This document shows, one piece after another, positions 52,691 through 63,340 of a stretch of DNA of 64,000 nt. Origin of the DNA: Hoplostethus atlanticus. Its lineage: Eukaryota; Chordata; Actinopteri; Trachichthyiformes; Trachichthyidae. Location: assembly GCA_034670405.1 (NCBI GenBank), contig JAXDDX010000052.1, forward strand, positions 1,178,001 through 1,242,000. Direction: 5' to 3'. Every line of letters starts with the position of its first letter. Within the stretch, counting starts at the first letter, position 1. Below the pieces are notes generated by a model. The model had not been told where the DNA came from and made no database searches. It was given only the letters and a program-made list of their open reading frames with translations. A program made the translations under genes and the position numbers.

Positions 52691-55550
52691 TTTTGTCAAC
52701 ATTTGTAAACCCTTTTTTGTAAAAACAATTATTCCAAGTTGCAACAAGTGGCGCTTGGAGTGCGTCTTGAAAACCACCACGGTCTGCTTCCCGTTCAAGG
52801 CATTGTTACGTTCGGATGCCGTGACAATGTGCAATTTAAATGTCTTAAAGAAATATATGATGAAGAGGGTAGATTGATCATTGTCCTGGCAGAAATTCAG
52901 GGCCAATCAGTAATACTTGCTAATATTTATGCTCCGAATGGTGACAATCCTGCCTTCTTTGTAGACCGTAGACCTTGGGAGTAAATTACATGAGTGTGGG
53001 GACTTCCCAATTATTCTTGGAGGAGATTTTAATACCACTCTAGACCAGGCTTTAGATCGGAGTGGCTCTCAATGTAGAGCGCCACCCAGCTCGGTTCTCA
53101 CAGTGAAAGGCTCATGCACCTCTCTGGGGCTCACAGATATTTGGAGGATACTGAATCCTAAGGGTAGAGACTACACCTTCTACTCAAGTGCTCACAAGGT
53201 TTATTCGAGATTTGATCTATTTCTTATTTCCAGCTCTTTACTTCCGGCCACATTGTCCTGCTCAATTGGGAACATTTTGATCTCTGAACATGCTAATGTT
53301 GCATTAGATATGCTACCATACTATGGAACAATTAGAGCACATAGATGGAGATTCAACTCTTCGCTGCTACAGGACCCCATCTTTAAAGAGGAACTGAGGG
53401 CACAAATGAAAACATACTCAGAAATAAATGTGCCCACGGCGTCCTCGGCTGGCATTGCCTGGGCGGCAATGAAAGCGTATCTTAGAGGTGTTATCATTCA
53501 ACATGCCTCACATAAGAAAAAGCTAAACACCCTACAGCTCACCCAACTAGAGAAAAAGGTAGAAGTAGCCGACACTAATCTGAAGCAGAATATGTCTTCT
53601 GCTAACTTGAGAGAGTTAACACAACTCAAATATGAATACAACTCTTTGCTCTCTAAGAAGGTGGAGTTTCTCCTGTTCCAGACAAGACAAACATACTTCG
53701 AATCAGACTAATAGGCTGGGAAATTGTTAGCTAGATATAGTAAGCAGAAGCAATCCAGTTCAACAATTCTTGCAGTGCGGCCTCAGGGAGGAGGGCTTGT
53801 GACCAATCCAAATAATATCAATGAAACTTTAAAGGATCTTTTACATGGATCTTTATAAATCAGATTGTACGGCAACAGATGAAGAGATAACTTCCTTTCT
53901 TGATGATTTGAACCTCCCCAAGCTAGACAAGGAACAGTAAGAATATCTTGATGGCCCAATTACAGAAATAGATGAGGCAATCAAGGCAATGCCATCAGGT
54001 AAATCACCTGGTCAGGATGGTTTTACAGCAGAGTTTTTTTAAATGCTATTCAGCTGAACTTATGCCCCTAATGAAGCAGATGTCTGCTGAATCTTTTAGA
54101 GAAGGGAAACTCCCCCCTTCTCCCCCTTTCACAAGCCATTATTACCCTTATTCTTAAAAGTGATAAGGACCCATACGATTGCAAAAGCTTTAGGCCAATT
54201 ACTTTGATCTCAACAGATTGCAAAATTATATCTAAGATATTGGCCAATAGAATTGACAAAGTGATCACATCTCTCATTCATCCTGATCAGGTGGGATTTA
54301 TACGCAAAAGAAACTCATCTGATAACATAAGGCGCTTAATAGATATTATGTGGTCTGTGCGTGATTCGAATTCTCCTATTGCAGCCATCTCACTTGATGC
54401 TGAAAAAGCATTCGATCGAGTGGAATGGAGGTACCTGTTCCACACACTTAGATCATTTGGGTTGGTCAGACATTCATGAAATGGATAGAGGTTCTGTATA
54501 ATCAACCAGAGGCAGCGGTGCAGACAAATGGAATCATTTCTCCTTATTTCACACTGGGCAGAGGCACTAGGCAGGGGTCGTGTCTCTCTCCCGCCCTCTT
54601 CTGTCTGGTGCTGGAACCCCTCGCCGCTGCTATACGCAGAAATGACAACTTCCCAGGGGTCAGAATAGGGAATTCAGTCCATAAACTGATGTTGTATGCA
54701 GACAATATTTTACTGATGGCATCTGATTCAGAGAGGTCCATTCCAGCCCTGCTTAACTCTATTGATTCGTTCTCAAGGCTCTCTGGGTATAAGGTGAACT
54801 GGTCAAAATCTGAAGCTCTCCCTTTGACCTCATACTGCCCCAAGTCTCTTTTTCAAGCAGGGTCATTCCAGTGGCTCCGAGAGGGGCTGAGTTACCTAGG
54901 CATTCTATTTCCTCAACAACTGAGTGAAATTGTGGGGAAAAACTTTGACCCCTTGTTAAGGAAGACTTCATCTGATATTGAAAGGTGGTCTTCACTCTTT
55001 TTATCCTTGTGGGGCAAGGTGAATGTGCTGAAGATGAATTGCATACCTAAGATAAATTATCTCCTTCAATCCCTACCTTATTAATTATTATTAATATACC
55101 TAAGAAGTACTTCAAACATTTTTATAGAATATTCAACAATTTCCTGTGGAAAAACTCCAAATTCCAGTAGACATGGGTGGTCTAGGACTGCCTAAGCTGT
55201 ATTGAGGACGGGGTGGAAGACACCGGGGAGTCCGTCTCTTCAGGACTGGTTTACAGAAATCGTAAAGGTAGAACTGACAGAGTGGACAAATACACTGAAA
55301 AATGGGGGAAATATATTGTATATTTAAGCTTAGGCAACAGTGAGTTTAGCACAATAGAAGTCTTAACAGTCTGTATTATTAGCATAGGCCCACTTTGGTG
55401 TTTTTTGTTGTTTTTCTTTCCTTTCTTTTCTTTTTTAGAACATTATTTTGTGTTTCTTGTTGAGAGTATCCTTATTCTTTTCCTCATCTTTTCCTACATT
55501 GAACTCTATGTTTGTACTGTGTTAAAAATGAAAACTAATAAACTATAAAT
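52691..55550 (+). pseudogene. L1-group (Tx1-like) LINE, degenerate
   Basis: The endonuclease appears in two frames: ILANIYAPNGDNPAFF (52739-52984), then FPIILGGDFNTTL, YTFYSSAHKVYSRFDLF and SEHANVALD (53103-53711). The reverse transcriptase follows: MPSGKSPGQDGFTAE (53985-54030), FRPITLISTDCKIISKILAN, IHPDQVGFIRKRNSSDN, AISLDAEKAFDRVEW, GTRQGSCLSPALF and LMLYADNILLM, where the catalytic YADD has become YADN. A C-terminal SYLGILF segment ends at 55084. Several stops and frameshifts are present. The YAPNGDN and EKAFDRVEW patterns are typical of L1/Tx1-type elements. The 3' end is near AATAAACTATAAATC at 55545. Confidence 0.85.
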
Positions 55551-55578
55551 CATAATATATATATATATATATATATAC
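55551..55578 (+). repeat. (AT)n microsatellite
   Basis: An AT run directly between the L1-group 3' end and the Tc1-like terminus. It may be expanded from a TA target. Confidence 0.9.
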
Positions 55579-55579
55579 A

Positions 55580-56754
55580 CACTACCGCTCAAAAGTTTGG
55601 GGTCACCCAGAAAGTCATGTTTTCCATGAAAACCCACTTTTATTCATCAAATGAGTTGCAAAATGAATAGAAAATATAGTCAAGACATTGACAAGGTTAG
55701 AAATAATGATTTTTACTTGAAATAATAATTTTGTCCTTCAAACTTTGCTTTCGTGAAAGAATCCTCCATTTGCAGCAATTACAGCCTTGCAGACCTTTGA
55801 CATTCTAGCTGTCAATTTGTTGAGGTAATCTGAAGAAATCTCACCCCATGCTTCCTGAAGCACCTCCCACAAGTTGGATTGGCTTGATGGGCACTTCTTA
55901 CGTACGTCAAGCTGCTCCCACAACAGCTCAATAAGGCTGAGATCTGGTGTCTGCACTGGCCACTCCATTATAGACAGAATACCAGCTGACTGCTTCTTCC
56001 CTAAATATTTCTTTGCCCATCTTAATCTTTTCCTTTTATTGGCCAGTCTCAGATATGGCTTTTTCTTTGCTACTCTGCCTAGAAGGCCAGCATCCTGGAG
56101 TCGCCTCTTCACTGTTGATGTTGAGACAGTTTTTTTGCGGGTACCATTTAATGAAGCTGCCAGTTGAGGACCTGTGAGGCGTCTTTTTCAAACTAGAGAC
56201 TCTGATGTACTTGTCCTCTTGCTCAGTTGTGCACCAGGGCCTCCCACTTCTCTTTCTATTCTGGTTAGAGCCAGTTTGCGCTGTTCTGTGAAGGGAGTAG
56301 TACACACCGTTGTATGAGATCTCCAGTTTCTTAGCAATTTCTCGCATGGAATAGCCTTCATTTCTCAGAACAAGAATAGACTGGCCATTTTGAGACTATA
56401 ATCGAACCCACAAATGCTGATGCTCCAGATACTCAACTAGCCTAAGGAAGGCAATTGTATTGCTTCTTTAATCAGCACAACAGTTTTCAATGATCAATTA
56501 GCCTTTTAACACGATAAACTTGGATTAGCTAACACAATGTGCCATTGGAACACAGGAGTGATGGTTGCTGAAAATGGGCCTCTGTATACCTATGTAGATA
56601 TTCCATTAAAAATCAGCTGTTTCCAGCTATAATGGTCATTTACCACATTAACAATGTCTAGACTGTATTTCTGATCAATTTAATGTTATTTTATTTGCTT
56701 TTCTTTAAAAAATAAGGACATTTCTAAGTGACCCCAAACTTTTGAGCGGTAGTG
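55580..56754 (-). mobile_element. Tc1-like element without catalytic core
   Basis: Ends are CACTACCGCTCAAAAGTTTG and its exact inverted copy, continuing GGGTCAC. A TA follows the right end. The minus strand encodes transposase parts: EISYNGVYYSLHRTAQTGS (HTH), RKRSGRPWCTTEQEDKYIR, GLLGRVAKKKPYLRLANK, then after an internal deletion KYLGKKQSAGILSIMEWPVQ, SPDL-like PDLSLIELLW and VCKAVIAANGGFF. The segment between KRLRWAK and KYLGK, which should carry the first two catalytic Asps, is gone. Length ~1.17 kb against ~1.6 kb for full members. Confidence 0.9.
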
Positions 56755-57094
56755 TATGAATCTATCATTATTCTTTGTGTGTGTAATCAGTTAATAAATC
56801 TTTGTATTTATGAGGAACTGACTATCGTGTGTTATTGATATACAGTATATCCTGGACATGATAGTAAGAGAATCCCTGAAATCGAGGGCTCACCTGTTCA
56901 GATTGTTTATAAAGAGATTATTGCAGTGTAAACTGGTGGTGCCCTGTGAGTGTTAATCAGTTATTGATACAATTTATTAATACAGATAAAAGTGAAATTA
57001 TGAAATTATTTCATTTTCATAACAAAGCACACGCTTCATACCGTTTAAATTCAAATTTTATCAAATCAAATCACATTTATTTGTATAGCCCTTA
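56755..57094. other. Unassigned AT-rich DNA
   Basis: No gene is seen. AAATCAAATCACATTTATTTG and TATAGCCCTTAATCA near 57062-57100 are the common fish short-repeat end type. Confidence 0.4.
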
Positions 57095-57212
57095 ATCAGA
57101 TGAAGTCTTCCTTAACAAGGGGTCAAAGTTTTTCCCCACAATTTCACTCAGTTGTTGAGGAAATAGAATGCCTAGGTAACTCAGCCCCTCTCGGAGCCAC
57201 TGGAATGACATC
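57095..57212 (-). repeat. Inverted ~115 bp copy of the nearby L1-group LINE
   Basis: The stretch is the near-exact reverse complement of 54850-54970 of the L1-group LINE (GTCATTCCAGTGGCTCCGAG, CTAGGCATTCTATTTCCTCA, GGGGAAAAACTTTGACCCC). It carries no LINE 3' end. It may come from a templated repair or a small inversion-duplication. Confidence 0.8.
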
Positions 57213-59464
57213 CATCCAGGGCTTTTTTTTTATGTGTGATATGTATTAGAAAAGCATTATATGCTATGACAAAATGGGGAAATGACTCAAAATGCCAAGG
57301 ATACCATGTCCCCTCACTGAATCATGGCCCCAGTTCAGAGAGAAAACCCACAAAATAGAACCGGAGTCCTATTCCATTATTCCAAGCTGTGGTATTCAGG
57401 AGACCGGGCCTGCTTTAAACACTGGACCCCGCGGGACACTCAGCTAAGAGCATCAAGGGGGCGCCGAGAGGCAGGGGCTGGGACAGACGGAAGTTCGCCT
57501 CGCAGCGTATTGTCAGCTCGATCCCGAAATGTGTTGCCTGAACCACTCACTGTTGACCCAGGAGCTTTTCTTTTAGCTCCTGTCAATGTCGAAAACATTG
57601 CCATTTTCTTCTCTCAAAAACTAGAAATGGCATCGCTTAGATATTAATATGTGAGCGAAAGTATAGGTGTTCTGCTCCCTGGGCGCATACGCTGGGAGAC
57701 CCCCTGGTGCTATATTCAACTATATTCAACTTTGACCTTCGCGACGCTGACCTCTGCTGTCACCTGTGCGAGAATCACTCGCCGCACGTTATGATATGTG
57801 GAGTGAGGAGGTTGATTGGTGGCCTGCATGCGCGTGTGAATGTGGGTGATTGTGTGAGTGGAGACACCTGTGCTTCCTTCCTAACAGGTAATCAAAGGAG
57901 GTACTTGGGACGTTCTGGTTGGCTGCCGGGGGAGATATAGGAGGTGTGTACCTGGCCGCACGGGAGAGTCTACACGCCACCGCAGACAACCACACAAAAA
58001 CGGAGGAGAACGGGCGCAGAGACTGGGGTATTGTTTCCGAGAGGTGCTACGGCCAGAGGACGAGCTTTCATCCATCCAGACGGAGAGGACGCGACATGGA
58101 AGAGAAACGAGAGATCACCGCACGCTAGCTCTGCTGAAAGGGACGGTCGTTTCCTGTCATTGACCTGGCCAATTCAGCGTGAATGTAGCAGCTTCTCTCA
58201 ACTTTACTAACGCCTGTGTTTGTTTCTCCCTCTATATCGTTCCGGGCGGATACGGCGGAGAGCCTCGCCGATTGACTGTGTTGGCCGACCTGGTATCCAG
58301 GGGAACATTCACCTGATTGGACTACCAAACAAACGCGAGTGGATTATAAATGGACTATTTTGGCTAACCTGGTATCCAGTGGAACACTACCCTGACCGGA
58401 TTACCAGCCGTGAGTGGAACACAAATTGACTGCCCTAGAGACATTATTGACTTTAGCATTTTAGTGGATTACAAATTATTGCCCTTTGTGACGCTGATTT
58501 GGGGAAACTCCCGGCTCGGGCCCGGACAGCTTGAACAATATTCTCTTCTACTTTTATTCAAGACTGTCCTATTGACTGTTAATTTTATTGGGCGTGAAAA
58601 GGGACAGGACGGCAGAGGGAATATTGTCCGCGGACACCTCAGGCCTCGCACCTCGCTGACACCCCAGTTGTCCTCTGATGCCCCCTAGTGGACACGTGTG
58701 AAGAGTGGACCTCACCTAGTGAATCACCGCGTGCTGTGTACCCCCAGAGTGGTTAAAGGGCGGGGAAAGGGGAGTTTAGTGTGGGATAGCTTGGCCTGTG
58801 TGTGCCGTTTGAGATGTTGATGTGACGTACCCTTTGTGGAGTGACTACGTTAGCTTCCCTGTGTGTAGTGACTAAGTTAGTTCACCTTAAGTGTGCACCC
58901 GTTTGATGTGTTAGTGTGACACCCTCCCGACACCGACTGTAGTGAGTTTTATGCCTGAGGTGCTGTCCGTTGATATTCTGGTGTGGCACACACGAGACAC
59001 TGTCCGCAGTAGACACCTAGCCCTCTCAAGAGTGTGACCGTTGGAGATTGTAGTGTAACCTATCCTAGACACGTTTGCAGTGTAGCCTATCCTAGACACG
59101 TTTGCAGTGTAGCCTGGGTTAGCAGAGGACGGGGTGGGTGACCAGCTTGGGAGGTAGCCTTAGGGTCCTAGAAAAGTATCCCCCCCCGCCATTTTTGTGC
59201 CCGCTAGTGCCCTTCTATATGAATTGGTGTATTGTATTTTTATCCAGTTGATTAAATAAAGTTGAGTTTTCTTTTACCCGGTTGCCTGTCTGTTTGTGTG
59301 GCCTTGGGGGATTCCTTTGCGAACTGGATACTGGGAGAGGTAGTGTGGAATACCAACTTGGCCTTAGTCTAGCGGCCCACTATTCTCTCAGTATCCCGTG
59401 ACACTGCGACGCGCAACCAATCACAGCACAGTTTCATGTCATAGCCACAAAATAAAAAAAAAGA
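57213..59464. mobile_element. Probable LTR-type sequence with minor tandem repeats
   Basis: GAGATATAGG at ~57928 and AATAAA at 59255, followed by a CTGTCTGTTTGTGTGGCC tract and CCCGTGACA at ~59403, fit a long LTR with R-U5, but no TG start with a target duplication was found. Internal imperfect repeats: CCTGGTATCCAG at 58287 and 58370 (~80 bp period), and a 27-bp repeat CCTATCCTAGACACGTTTGC at 59060-59115. A CTCF-like CCACTAGGGGGCA lies on the minus strand at 58679-58691. No protein domain is recognised. Confidence 0.35.
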
Positions 59465-60685
59465 ATGGAGGAGAAACTTGTTTTATGTGTGTTGGAGCAT
59501 CCCGAATTATACAATATGACGCTTAAAGCATACCATGATCTGACTAAAAAGTCTGTGGCATGGAATGATGTTGGTTTACAGATGGGACTACCAGGTTGGT
59601 TGACAGCTTAGTACAGGTTCGTATATGCAGCCAGTCTATATTCACTTCTATGGCTGTGCTAGTATGATCATTGGCGATGTGGTTAGCTACAGCTGATGCG
59701 GGTAGCTGATGTAGTCCGAAATTGAACTCCACTCTATTCTTTCCTGAATGCTGTCATTTTAAAAACTCGACAGTGTGAATGTAATGAATGTAATGTAATG
59801 ACACCACGATCTCAGCAGGGAGGGACTGGGGGAGTGTTTACGGAGATGATCTTTGCTAAATTATTTGCGTGAAACATTTCCACTGTTAACATACTTGAAT
59901 AAATACAGAATTATAGCCTATTATGTGTGTCTGATGTTAAAATTTTTTTTATCATTAGTCCTTTACTTTTGATCTTTATAAAGTGGCTGGTAAAAAAGGT
60001 GAGTGGCTGGTAGAAGTTGAGAATCGACTAGACACACGCTAGTGCATGAAAAAGTTAATTTTACACCCTGCTGTCCACCAATGAGGGACAGCTAGGTAGT
60101 GCTTAACTTATTAATAAACACTTGTTTTTGTTTGCAGAAGAGGAATGCAGGAAAAGATGGAAAAACCTGAGGGACAGATATAGGAAGGAAAAGAGGGTAG
60201 AATGTGAGAGGACAAAGAGTGGTGCAGCAGGCGGAGAGAGAAAGAAATGGAAGTTCATGAACATACTAGGTTTACCATTTATGAAGGAGAGGGATACCAG
60301 CAGCAACTTTGTAGGGGAAGAGACATTTGTACTCAACCTTTTTCTGCTTGGACCTGACCAAGTCCCTGACACATATCAGGTCCCTCAAGACCACCAGGAG
60401 AATCAACTTACCCAAATAACCCCTCAGCCCTCCCTGCCGCAGATTCCCCAGCCTCTCCAGCCTCCAAACAAACCTTCCCCACCGATGAATGGCTCAGGAA
60501 GAAAATCATCAAAAAAAAGACACCTTTCAGGATAAGATAATGTCTGTCCTGAACAAGGACCATAACCCAGAGGAGCTATTCCTCTTGAGCCTAGCGCCAG
60601 TTTTAAAAAGTTTAGCCCCAGAAAAAAGATCAGAGGTAAAAATGGAAATTATGTCGCTATTGCTAAAAGAGTATGAATTCCTTGA
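59465..60685 (+). pseudogene. MADF-BESS (Myb/SANT-like) transcription-factor-type gene, two exons, one frameshift
   Basis: Exon 1 (59465-59594) starts ATGGAGGAGAAACTTG: MEEKLVLCVLEHPELYNMTL, KAYHDLTKKSVAWNDVG, GLP. The donor GTTGGT and acceptor TTTGCAG (60137) join G to AA, giving EEECRKRWKNLRDRYRKEK, the second half of a MADF DNA-binding domain. A Pro/Gln-rich linker follows. A run of eight A at ~60515 has one base too many. After it comes the BESS dimerisation motif: EELFLLSLAPVLKSLAPEKR, EVKMEIMSLLLKEYEF. Such genes occur both as host regulators and as passengers of DNA transposons. Its 3' end runs into foreign sequence with no normal stop, so it is likely a pseudogene. Confidence 0.75.
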
Positions 60686-60709
60686 TCAGCGAAACAACGT
60701 TGCCTCGGC

Positions 60710-61285
60710 ATGGAGCACGCTAGAGCCGCCGTGGAAAGAACAGCGGACTGTGCCGCTTGCCTTTCCCTCCCCAGGGACAGGCTCGCGGCTAGATACCGCC
60801 ACTTCGTTCCCGATACCCCTCTGCAGGAGGCACTCTGCATTTTTGATGCCGTCGGCCCTCCTGATATGGAGGTAGATGACGGCAAGGCGAGCAGCGGAGA
60901 TCCCAATCCGGACACACTGTTGGTCGCCGCTAGTGACTCCACTCTGGACTTTAAGCCCCCGCCCTCGCCTCGTCCTCTCGTCATCTGCCCGCTCTTCCCA
61001 CTGGTCCAGCCCTACCTGAATGGAGCGGCCAAGGACCCGTCATCCCTTAAAGCCCCAGTCAAGGCATTTGCCTACCTGACCAGGGTAGAGGGTTGGAGTG
61101 CTCAACAGGCGAGGGGGATACCTCGTCTAGAGTGTATCTCCCCTGGTGCCGGATGGCGTCCAGACGAGAAACTGCTGCCCCACTCCCGTCTCCATAGGCA
61201 GTTGGCCAATCTGGCAGACAAGACATATGTCTGTTCAGCCCAGAGCGCAGCTGAGGTGGAGTTACATTTTCTGTGCCCGGTTTGA
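60710..61285 (+). CDS. Unrecognised ORF, possible retroelement Gag-like fragment
   Basis: The 191-codon frame reads MEHARAAVERTADCAACLSL, PRDRLAARYRHFVPDTPL, a Pro/Asp-rich middle (GDPNPDTLL, KPPPSPRPLV), VQPYLNGAAKDPSSLKAPVK, RVEGWSAQQARGIPRLE and LPHSRLHRQLANLADKTYVC. It is G/C-richer than its neighbours. It ends at PV-TGA right where LINE-B-like sequence starts, so it is probably 3'-truncated. It has no RT, integrase or zinc knuckle. A Gag-like or tyrosine-recombinase-element ORF is possible but not shown. Confidence 0.4.
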   Translation: MEHARAAVERTADCAACLSLPRDRLAARYRHFVPDTPLQEALCIFDAVGPPDMEVDDGKASSGDPNPDTLLVAASDSTLDFKPPPSPRPLVICPLFPLVQPYLNGAAKDPSSLKAPVKAFAYLTRVEGWSAQQARGIPRLECISPGAGWRPDEKLLPHSRLHRQLANLADKTYVCSAQSAAEVELHFLCPV

Positions 61286-61842
61286 ATCAAACATGACCAG
61301 GTAGTACTGGATAACGTATGTTATTCAGAATATGCCTGTGTCTTTTGCCCCTTGGGCCTTTGGGTCCAGCAGGGGTACATTGATTATCTATGTAAAAAGA
61401 TTCGCTGTTCCATTGGTGTTTTGTACAGATCAAAGAACTGTTTTACCATGAATGTAAAAAAGAAGCTGGTATCCCAGTTGTTGTTGCCTATTTTTGACTA
61501 TGGAGACATTGTATATCAAAATGGTTCAAAAACTGATTTGGCAAATATATGGCAAATATTTAATAGTTTATGCAGATTTATTCTCAATTGTCACTTTTGA
61601 ACTCACCACTGTATAATGTATAATCAACTGCAATGGCCTTCTCTCTAAAATGGACGACAGCTGCACTGGTACCAGTTTCTTTTCAAATGTATTCATTTCA
61701 ACTACCCTATCTATTTACAAGAGCTACTCATCCCACAAAATTCTAATTCTAATTATTCTCTTAGACATAATAATCATCATAATAATCATCAAAAATTTCA
61801 CTTGAATTTGGAAAAAAAGCTTTTAACTATAAGGCTCCTAGA

Positions 61843-63229
61843 CAGCCCCGGCTCTAGAACCTTATTGTAAGAGGGGCATGTGATGACCACAAGGGGGCAG
61901 CATTTCCCACAGGTCTCACATAGCCAACATTGATAGGCCTATTATTAACCTACTAGCGCAAATTTCATTTAATCTGCGTGTACCATGAAAACCAGTTGTC
62001 CAACCGACATAACAAAAACATCAGCAGTGGTGGCAGATTACAATAGCACAATAAACACTGTAGCTATAGCTAACTCACCACTCAGTAGAGCTGAAGGCGG
62101 CGTCTCCCTGCAGAGTTGAATCTCCTCATTACTGCCTCCTTCCATTCATTAGCAAATCTATTCGTTAAGTCTCTTTCGAAGGACAGTTGCACTAAATGTG
62201 CTTTTCGTTGGTGCAGCATGCTGAGTCTGTTGTCTGTGAGAACACTTTTTAATGCGGAGAAAGAATTCTCGCACATTGCAGTTGACGCTCCAAATGTAAG
62301 TGCGTGTTTAAAGGCCGCCATCACACTTGGCATAGCCTCCAGTGCGCCGTGGAATGTTTTGACAATTCGTGAGATTGTCCACGTTTCATCATCGGATTCG
62401 GTCATGTTTGCTTTGAGGAACTGGCGAGCAACCACATATTCTGCTTCAACTATTTCAGTGCTTGATAAAGTCAGAATGGGCTTTACGTGTTCGACATCAA
62501 GGAAAGTTTCACTGTTTGGGTCCAGTGATTGAAGTGCGGTCATTAGTTCACTGTTACGTTCACTGAAACGCTTGCCTATTTCTTCCCCCACCGCATCCAA
62601 GGTGCTGTAGAATAATCTCCGCAGCTCAGTTTCCTCGTCAGTAGGCCTATCACCTTGCTGCTGGCCAACTGTCTTCTACGAGATACGCTTGGAGAGCTTT
62701 AACGGTCCTTTTCCCCTTTTGTGGCCGTACTGTCTCCCGACACTGTCCCACAATGTTAATAAACTCACTTTCAGAGCGCAGTTTTGCAACGCATTCAGAC
62801 GTTGAAACCCTAACCCTTTGTTCTAAGTTAACCTTTGTGATTAGTTATCACACTACCTTAAGTAAAGTTGCTTTCTTCGCACTCCTCCCACACACTCCTC
62901 AGTATTAACTAGCTCTCGCGCTCTCTGTCTGATCACTCGCCGCCGCCGCACGCAGCCAGGGCTAATAGCCTAGGTGTGTCCAAAGACTGCCGTATTGAAT
63001 TAAATTAAATAAAAATAAAAATTTTAATGAACGTTTATTGATTAACTGAATATTAATACAATTTGACACACAATAAATATGACTATTCTGAATATTATTT
63101 TCTGACTATTCTAAAAAAATAATAAAATTCTGGTTTGGGGCAAGGAGGCGGCTAACAGCCAATGGCGGGGCAAGGAGGCAGAGGCAGGGGGGCAAAGCCC
63201 CCCTAATTAACCTCCTAACGCCGGGCCTG
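61843..63229 (-). mobile_element. hAT element (ZMYM1-like) with 8-bp target duplication
   Basis: Ends are CAGCCCCGGC and, inverted, CAGGCCCGGC. Both flanks are CTCCTAGA (61835-61842, 63230-63237), a perfect duplication lying inside the LINE codons for R-APRDW. A 3' part of the transposase gene is on the minus strand (62082-62600). The rest of the gene is deleted, so it is non-autonomous. A CTCF-like CCACAAGGGGGCAG lies at 61887-61900. Confidence 0.88.
62082..62600 (-). pseudogene. hAT transposase C-terminal dimerisation domain (ZMYM1-like)
   Basis: The frame reads EEIGKRFSERNSELMTALQS, LDPNSETFLD, EAMPSVMAAFKHALTFGAST, AMCENSFSALKSVLTDNRL and VQLSFERDLTNRF. The A-C-E-x-S/N-FS-L---KT-R block is the hAT C-terminal dimerisation signature, closest to the DUF4371/ZMYM1-type group. 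The N-terminal TTF zinc finger and catalytic Asps lie in the deleted part. A few further codons upstream to ~62690 (ETELRRLFYSTLDA...) run in frame before similarity ends. Confidence 0.8.
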
Positions 63230-63340
63230 CTCCTAGAGACTGGAACAACCTACCAACTTCTCTGAAATCTCTGCAGTATTTAGGTTCATTTAAAAATGCT
63301 CTTATCACTCACCTCACAACAGACTGCTCCTGTTAACTGT

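Larger units (their letters stand above)
61290..63340 (+). pseudogene. LINE-B-like fragment split by a hAT element
   Basis: Part one (61352-61842) reads YIDYLCKKIRCSIGVLYR, KKKLVSQLLLPIFDYGDIVY, broken remains, then GKKAFNYKAPR. After the hAT at 63229 it resumes as DWNNLPTSLKSLQYLGSFK, NALITHLTTDCSC and a stop. This is the C-terminal domain of CR1/L2-group LINEs (compare APSAWNGL in LINE-B). Upstream coding sequence is absent, so it is 5'-truncated. Confidence 0.75.

Noticed and set aside
56036..56347. Paired-domain-like host transcription factor (HTH with EISYNGVYYSL)
   Set aside because: It lies inside exact Tc1-like terminal repeats and continues into transposase C-terminal motifs.
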